A stretch of 10,153 nt of DNA, taken from assembly GCA_021812745.1 (NCBI GenBank), contig JAKAMS010000067.1:1-10153 (forward strand). Reading direction: 5' to 3'. Positions 7,166 through 10,153 of the stretch are shown here, in pieces (position 1 is the stretch's first letter; every line of letters starts with the position of its first letter). The translations under genes were made by a program, and so were the position numbers. A model generated the notes under the pieces. It saw only the letters and a list, made by a program, of their open reading frames with translations, ran no database searches and was not told the DNA's origin. Source of the DNA: Bacteroidota bacterium (GTDB lineage: Bacteria; Bacteroidota; Ignavibacteria; Ignavibacteriales; Melioribacteraceae).

Positions 7166-7200
7166 CATTCGAGGTTTCAAACTCATGTAAACCTCGAATG
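7166..7200. terminator. 12-bp perfect hairpin between convergent rseP and tonB-like genes, probable bidirectional terminator
   Basis: The arms CATTCGAGGTTT (7166-7177) and AAACCTCGAATG (7189-7200) are exact reverse complements around an 11-nt loop. It lies 14 nt after the rseP stop and 12 nt beyond the stop of the convergent TonB gene. Neither side has a clean T tract (TTCAATTCCTT follows on the plus strand, GCCGCGTATAAAAATT on the minus strand), so it is a weak intrinsic terminator or an mRNA 3'-end hairpin serving both transcripts. Confidence 0.65.
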
Positions 7201-7211
7201 TTCAATTCCTT

Positions 7212-7937
7212 CTACAACTTAAAAACCAGCGATATTGTCAGTTGCACTTTAACAACTTTACCATTCATTCTTCCCGGACGAAATCGTGAACCCATCACCG
7301 CGGCAATTGCAGCTTCGTCGCAACCGCTTCCAATTCCTTTTATAATTTCGGCTCTTCTTACCGAACCGGATTCATCAATGAACGCTTTAATAATTACTTT
7401 CCCTTCAACTTTATCACGGCGCGCATTTGTCGGGTAAATTATTTTTTTTTGAATTGCTTCAATGCCTCCACTCGGTTCTGGCATCATATCAACGGCAACG
7501 TAATATGTCTCATCAACAACTTCTTTCTTCACTTCAACTTTCGGCGGTTCAACTTTTACATCTCCTTGTGTACCGGATTCTTTCGGAACTTCGAACTCGC
7601 TGATTTTTTCCCCCTTTTTAGCTGCTACCGGTTTGCCGAAATTCGGTTTAGGTGCATTTATTTTTTCTGTTTGTTCTTCTTTTCTGATAATTGACGGCGG
7701 CGGACCGAGCTCTGCATATTTAAGAATTCTGACCTTCATTCCATTCTCCGGTTCATATTGCACTTCCGGCTTAATAATAATGTAAAGAGCAATAACAATG
7801 AGATGAAATATTATCGCTGCAATGAAGCCGATGAAATAATTTTTCTTATAGATTTTCTTAAGCTCAAACGCGCCGTATTCGGTATTTGGTTTTTCGGAAT
7901 TCACTTTTAACTGCAGTCTCTCAAAATTTCCCGACAA
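7212..7937 (-). CDS. Energy transducer TonB-family protein
   Basis: A 241-residue TonB-type protein. Members link the ExbB-ExbD proton-driven motor to outer-membrane receptors to power uptake of large nutrients. Seen: a short cytoplasmic N-terminus, one membrane helix at about 33-54 (YFIGFIAAIIFHLIVIALYI), a periplasmic spacer rich in Pro, Lys and Glu at about 57-155, and a TonB C-terminal domain at about 157-241. That domain carries the motifs IIYPTNAR, VEGKVIIKAFIDESGSV, CDEAAIAAVMGSRFRPGRMNGK and a final SLVFKL strand. No exbB or exbD is adjacent. The start is uncertain: TTG at 7937 is the first possible codon after an in-frame stop but has no Shine-Dalgarno. A GTG at 7904 is the alternative, and the first internal ATG falls past the membrane helix. 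The gene is separated from its upstream neighbour by a strong terminator and a repeat array. Confidence 0.88.
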   Translation of the reverse strand: MSGNFERLQLKVNSEKPNTEYGAFELKKIYKKNYFIGFIAAIIFHLIVIALYIIIKPEVQYEPENGMKVRILKYAELGPPPSIIRKEEQTEKINAPKPNFGKPVAAKKGEKISEFEVPKESGTQGDVKVEPPKVEVKKEVVDETYYVAVDMMPEPSGGIEAIQKKIIYPTNARRDKVEGKVIIKAFIDESGSVRRAEIIKGIGSGCDEAAIAAVMGSRFRPGRMNGKVVKVQLTISLVFKL

Positions 7938-7998
7938 AGTTAGAGACGATGAGTTTGATTAGCAATTACAAAACGGTGGATCTTTCATGAATATACTT

Positions 7999-8095
7999 AT
8001 CTGTGTTCATCATAATCATCCGCGTTATCTGCGTACAATCTGCTCATGCGTTTAATAGCACACAGATGACACTGATCACGCAGATTTACGCAGAT
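7999..8095. repeat. Inverted array of 9-10 bp degenerate units (consensus ATCTGYGTN)
   Basis: The left arm (7999-8043) reads, in order, ATCTGTGTTC, ATCATAATC, ATCCGCGTT, ATCTGCGTAC and a partial AATCTGC. The right arm (8058-8095), read on the minus strand, is ATCTGCGTAA, ATCTGCGTG, ATCAGTGTC, ATCTGTGTGC. Both arms show the same unit lengths, 10-9-9-10, facing each other across about 14 bp. The array lies in the 257-bp spacer between the terminator of the upstream operon and the TonB gene; the rest of that spacer (7938-7998 and 8096-8141) shows no gene. I recall similar ATCTGCGT/ATCTGTGT strings as dispersed intergenic repeats in many bacteria, which I could not check here. Confidence 0.8.
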
Positions 8096-8141
8096 AAAAA
8101 AGAATAGGTTAATTACAGTTTTGTAGGAAACTGACCAGGAT

Positions 8142-8166
8142 AAAAAAAAGCGGACCGAAGTCCGCT
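8142..8166 (-). terminator. Strong intrinsic terminator with UUCG tetraloop, ending the sigma/anti-sigma/TonB-domain operon
   Basis: On the minus strand the RNA forms a perfect 7-bp stem AGCGGAC / GTCCGCT closed by a TTCG loop and followed by a run of eight T (the last stem T included). It begins 29 nt after the stop codon at 8195. This is a textbook Rho-independent terminator and separates this operon from the TonB gene downstream, which therefore needs its own promoter. Confidence 0.95.
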
Positions 8167-8194
8167 CATAATATTTTCATTCAAATAGAAATAT

Positions 8195-9211
8195 TTATTT
8201 TTCTTTCGCCTTTAAATCATCAACATATTTTTTGATCTCGTTGAGGGTTGTGGCATTAAATTTATAGACCTTGATTCCATTTCTGGCAAGAAAACCGTAA
8301 GTAACTTTATTATTTGAAGTTCCTTTATAGACAATAGATTCATCACCAAATGAAATATTTTTACTTAGTTTTTCAAATTTTATTTTTTTCCCAGTCATTT
8401 TTTCCGTATCGCCTTCTGACATTTCAGCAAATTCTTTCCATCTATTAAAATTTTCTTTAGCTTTTTCTACAGTCTCGAATAATTCAACTTCCCCCTTCTC
8501 AGAATCTCCCAGCATAAATTTATAAGGCAGTACAATCCATACCGCAATAGGATTACCTTTATCCATTGCCGGAGAAAATTTTGATTTCATTGCCGCATCA
8601 ACAGCAGATTGATTAAGTAATTCTGACTCACTCTTTATTACAACAGCTTTCTTCGGTGTTCCTTCCTTATCAATAAGAACTTTGACAAAGACTTTACCCG
8701 TAATTCCAGCTTTCTTAGCTGTTTCAGGATAATCCGGTTTTGCCCCATTAATCATCTCCGGTCCTTTTTCATATTGTATCATTACGTTAGGATCTGGATC
8801 TTCATCAGAAATATTCGAAGGGCTTTCTTTCTTATCAAGAGCAAGCTTAAACGCAATCGGAAGAACTACCCAAACTTTTATCGGCTTATCTTTCAACATT
8901 GCCGGAGAAAATTTTGCTTTCTTCGCAGCCTTAAGAGCAGATTCATCAATCATATCTTTTACGCCCTGTTCAACTTTCGCTTTGGCAACATTTCCTTTTT
9001 CGTCAATCAATAGTTTAAGGTAAACTGTTCCTTCGATACCGGCAAGTTTTGCTAACTTGGGATATTCCGGATTTAATTTAGAAACCAGTTCCGGAGCTTT
9101 ATCAACTTCTATGAATCCCGATTCATCAACTTTTTGCAATTTTGCTTTTTGCTGGGCGTACAACCCGGCAAAAGAAATTAAAAACAGAATTAAAATTATT
9201 TTCGTTTTCAT
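8195..9211 (-). CDS. Secreted protein with two tandem TonB C-terminal domains and an unrecognised C-terminal region
   Basis: A 338-residue protein with an N-terminal signal peptide (MKTKIILILFLISFAGLYAQ, cleavage likely near 20), so probably periplasmic. Two TonB C-terminal domains follow, at about 39-123 and 149-234, offset by 111 residues: NPEYPKLAKLAGIEGTVYLK against KPDYPETAKKAGITGKVFVK, then LLIDEKG against VLIDKEG, and SKFSPAM-like ends. There is no membrane anchor or proline-rich spacer, so it cannot work as a normal energy transducer. Residues about 240-338 are charged and match nothing I know. The ATG at 9211 is chosen because GAGG lies 6 nt upstream and the signal peptide begins there; the GTG at 9223 overlaps the previous gene's stop. 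It is third in the operon after an ECF sigma factor and an anti-sigma-like gene. A role in sensing or in envelope binding is conceivable but unproven. Confidence 0.85.
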   Translation of the reverse strand: MKTKIILILFLISFAGLYAQQKAKLQKVDESGFIEVDKAPELVSKLNPEYPKLAKLAGIEGTVYLKLLIDEKGNVAKAKVEQGVKDMIDESALKAAKKAKFSPAMLKDKPIKVWVVLPIAFKLALDKKESPSNISDEDPDPNVMIQYEKGPEMINGAKPDYPETAKKAGITGKVFVKVLIDKEGTPKKAVVIKSESELLNQSAVDAAMKSKFSPAMDKGNPIAVWIVLPYKFMLGDSEKGEVELFETVEKAKENFNRWKEFAEMSEGDTEKMTGKKIKFEKLSKNISFGDESIVYKGTSNNKVTYGFLARNGIKVYKFNATTLNEIKKYVDDLKAKEK

Positions 9212-9217
9212 AATTAA

Positions 9218-9221
9218 CCTC
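9218..9221 (-). promoter_or_regulatory. Shine-Dalgarno sequence deciding the ATG start at 9211
   Basis: Minus-strand GAGG lies 6 nt before the ATG and overlaps the TGA stop (9222-9220) of the anti-sigma-like gene. This arrangement suggests translational coupling and argues against the GTG at 9223. Confidence 0.75.
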
Positions 9222-9693
9222 ACATAGTTGGTCTAACTACAATTTGTTTTGTTCTTAAATATGCACCCGTAACTTCAACAGGGGGAATTGCGTTCATAAT
9301 TAATTCGAGCTTGTCGTTCTGTTTTTTGACTTCGCGCGTTAAATCAGAAAACTGAACTTTGTAATCTTCCGACCTTGAATAGAAAATGATTGTAAGAATC
9401 AAAAGAATAACGGTGATTGAATAAGTAACTGTGTTAAAAACTTTTCTGTATATAAATGTCTCTGTCTGTTTTCCTTCTAACTTTCCGACCGCTCGGAGAA
9501 TTTTCTCGTCAAGCTTACCCGGGAATTCTTCTACTGAGTTTGTCAAACCGCTTTTAAGCGCGTTTAGCTTTTTAAAATATTCACGTCCTTCTAAATCTTG
9601 CGAAAGCATTGTGAACATAATTGGTTCTTTCCCCTTTTCAAGTTCACCATCAAAATAAAGGTCTATCATTGTCTCCATCTCTTTTCTATTCAT
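9220..9693 (-). CDS. Single-pass anti-sigma factor-like membrane protein without a zinc motif
   Basis: A 157-residue protein encoded directly after an ECF sigma factor. Residues 1-70 are helical and acidic (MIDLYFDGELEKG, LSQDLEGREYFKKLNALKSGL), in the style of anti-sigma N-terminal domains, but the zinc HxxxCxxC motif is absent and there are no cysteines. One membrane helix lies at about 86-105 (FNTVTYSITVILLILTIIFY). A tail of about 50 residues follows, with a short coiled-coil-like stretch SDLTREVKKQNDKLELIMNAI at 116-136. The expected topology is N-terminus in the cytosol, holding the sigma factor, and tail in the periplasm. Start: ATG at 9693 with GAGAGG upstream, overlapping the sigma gene's last codons. 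The function rests mainly on gene order, membrane topology and N-terminal style, so it is probable rather than certain. The RseP at 5752-7152 is a possible protease for it. Confidence 0.75.
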   Translation of the reverse strand: MNRKEMETMIDLYFDGELEKGKEPIMFTMLSQDLEGREYFKKLNALKSGLTNSVEEFPGKLDEKILRAVGKLEGKQTETFIYRKVFNTVTYSITVILLILTIIFYSRSEDYKVQFSDLTREVKKQNDKLELIMNAIPPVEVTGAYLRTKQIVVRPTM

Positions 9694-9695
9694 AA

Positions 9696-10153
9696 TTACC
9701 TCTCGTTCAATACTATTTTTGAAAGTTTATGAATTAATTTCTGCCGTGTTTTGTACAACCGGCTTTTGACAAGGTCTTCATCAATTTTCATTACATCGGA
9801 AATTTCTTTGTAAGAAAGTCCGCCGTATTCTTTTAATAGAAAAACATCCCGCTGTTCAATTGATATTTTATCAAGCTCATTCATTATCATCTCATTCAAT
9901 TCTTTCACCTCAAATTCTTCATCTATTTTTACTGAAGAATCGAGCTCAATTTCATCACTATCCATTGCGCCGAATTGATCAACATGTGTACTCTTTGTTC
10001 TGTAAAATGTATAGATGGCATTTCGCGTTGCCGTGAAAAGCCAGACATCCACACGTTCAGTGTTCCGGATTTTGTTCATGTGTTCAAAATATTTTATAAA
10101 AACATTTTGGATAATATCTTCACAAACCATTTTATCGCCGAGCATTTTACGCG
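9696..10153 (-). CDS. ECF (RpoE-like) RNA polymerase sigma factor, N-terminus beyond the window
   Basis: The last 152 residues or so of an extracytoplasmic-function sigma-70 factor, which directs RNA polymerase to a small regulon in response to envelope signals. Seen: region 2.2-2.4 with CEDIIQNVFIKYFEHMNKI and WLFTATRNAIYTFYR, an acidic linker (MDSDEIELDSSVKIDEEFEV), and region 4 with LDKISIEQRDVFLLKEYGGLSYKEISDVMKIDEDLVKSRLYKTRQKL, the helix-turn-helix that reads the -35 element. The reading frame stays open to the right edge. The ATG at 10145 lies inside region 2 (RKMLGDKM, like the MLGDxxxAEDxxQ of the family), so it is internal and some 25-45 residues are missing. The stop is 2 nt before the anti-sigma-like ATG, indicating one transcript. 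Self-activation is likely from family habits, but the promoter lies outside the window. Confidence 0.93.
   Translation of the reverse strand, partial: RKMLGDKMVCEDIIQNVFIKYFEHMNKIRNTERVDVWLFTATRNAIYTFYRTKSTHVDQFGAMDSDEIELDSSVKIDEEFEVKELNEMIMNELDKISIEQRDVFLLKEYGGLSYKEISDVMKIDEDLVKSRLYKTRQKLIHKLSKIVLNER

Noticed and set aside
7987..8055. Plus-strand 22-codon ORF (MNILICVHHNHPRYLRTICSCV) with GGTGGA about 7 nt upstream
   Set aside because: Most of it is the translated left arm of the degenerate repeat array. The codons follow the 9-10 bp unit pattern rather than any protein pattern, so it is likely chance.
7999..8095. CRISPR array
   Set aside because: The units are 9-10 bp, degenerate, without spacers, and inverted. 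No cas gene is nearby.
9212..9223. GTG at 9223 as start of the tandem-TonB-domain protein
   Set aside because: It overlaps the previous gene's stop and lies on top of the GAGG site. The ATG at 9211 is correctly spaced and starts a clean signal peptide.
10143..10145. ATG at 10145 as the true start of the sigma factor
   Set aside because: The frame stays open to the window edge and the ATG falls inside sigma region 2, so the gene continues to the right.

Overview
This is a low-GC (roughly 35-40 %, estimated by eye) bacterial chromosomal window with compact, mostly housekeeping gene clusters. It suggests a member of the Bacteroidota/Ignavibacteriota-Chlorobiota (FCB) side of the tree. The reasons are AT-rich codon use, dxr directly followed by rseP, an RseP carrying an extra segment before its conserved LPLGGYVK stretch, a FabK-type enoyl reductase/NMO protein, an abundance of TonB C-terminal domains, and an ECF sigma/anti-sigma pair without a zinc motif. 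The assignment is inferred from protein style only; there is no rRNA or tRNA in the window.

Left block (1-2817, all minus strand, read right to left): a sugar-phosphate nucleotidyltransferase starting at TTG, then metK, then ahcY, which runs off the left edge. The gaps are 18 and 17 nt, so this looks like one transcript. MetK makes S-adenosylmethionine and AhcY removes the S-adenosylhomocysteine left by methyltransferases. The nucleotidyltransferase is an unexpected first partner.

Middle block (2984-7152, plus strand): a FabK/nitronate monooxygenase-family flavoprotein, a four-helix membrane protein of unknown function, then dxr (non-mevalonate isoprenoid pathway) and rseP (site-2 protease), the last two separated by only 8 nt. 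Several upstream regions carry good -10 like boxes. The dxr start is immediately preceded by a perfect 8-bp stem-loop. A 12-bp perfect hairpin closes the block and sits between the convergent rseP and tonB-like genes.

Right block (7212-10153, minus strand): an ECF sigma factor (N-terminus beyond the window), a single-pass anti-sigma-like protein, and a secreted protein with two TonB C-terminal domains plus an unrecognised C-terminal region. They are tightly packed and end in a textbook UUCG-loop terminator. After a 257-bp spacer comes a classical membrane-anchored TonB. The spacer contains a striking inverted array of 9-10 bp units.

The items most worth a second look are the sigma/anti-sigma/tandem-TonB-domain cassette, the inverted periodic repeat at 7999-8095, and the dxr leader hairpin with its in-frame six-codon ORF. 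No phage, IS element, CRISPR array or defence system is visible.
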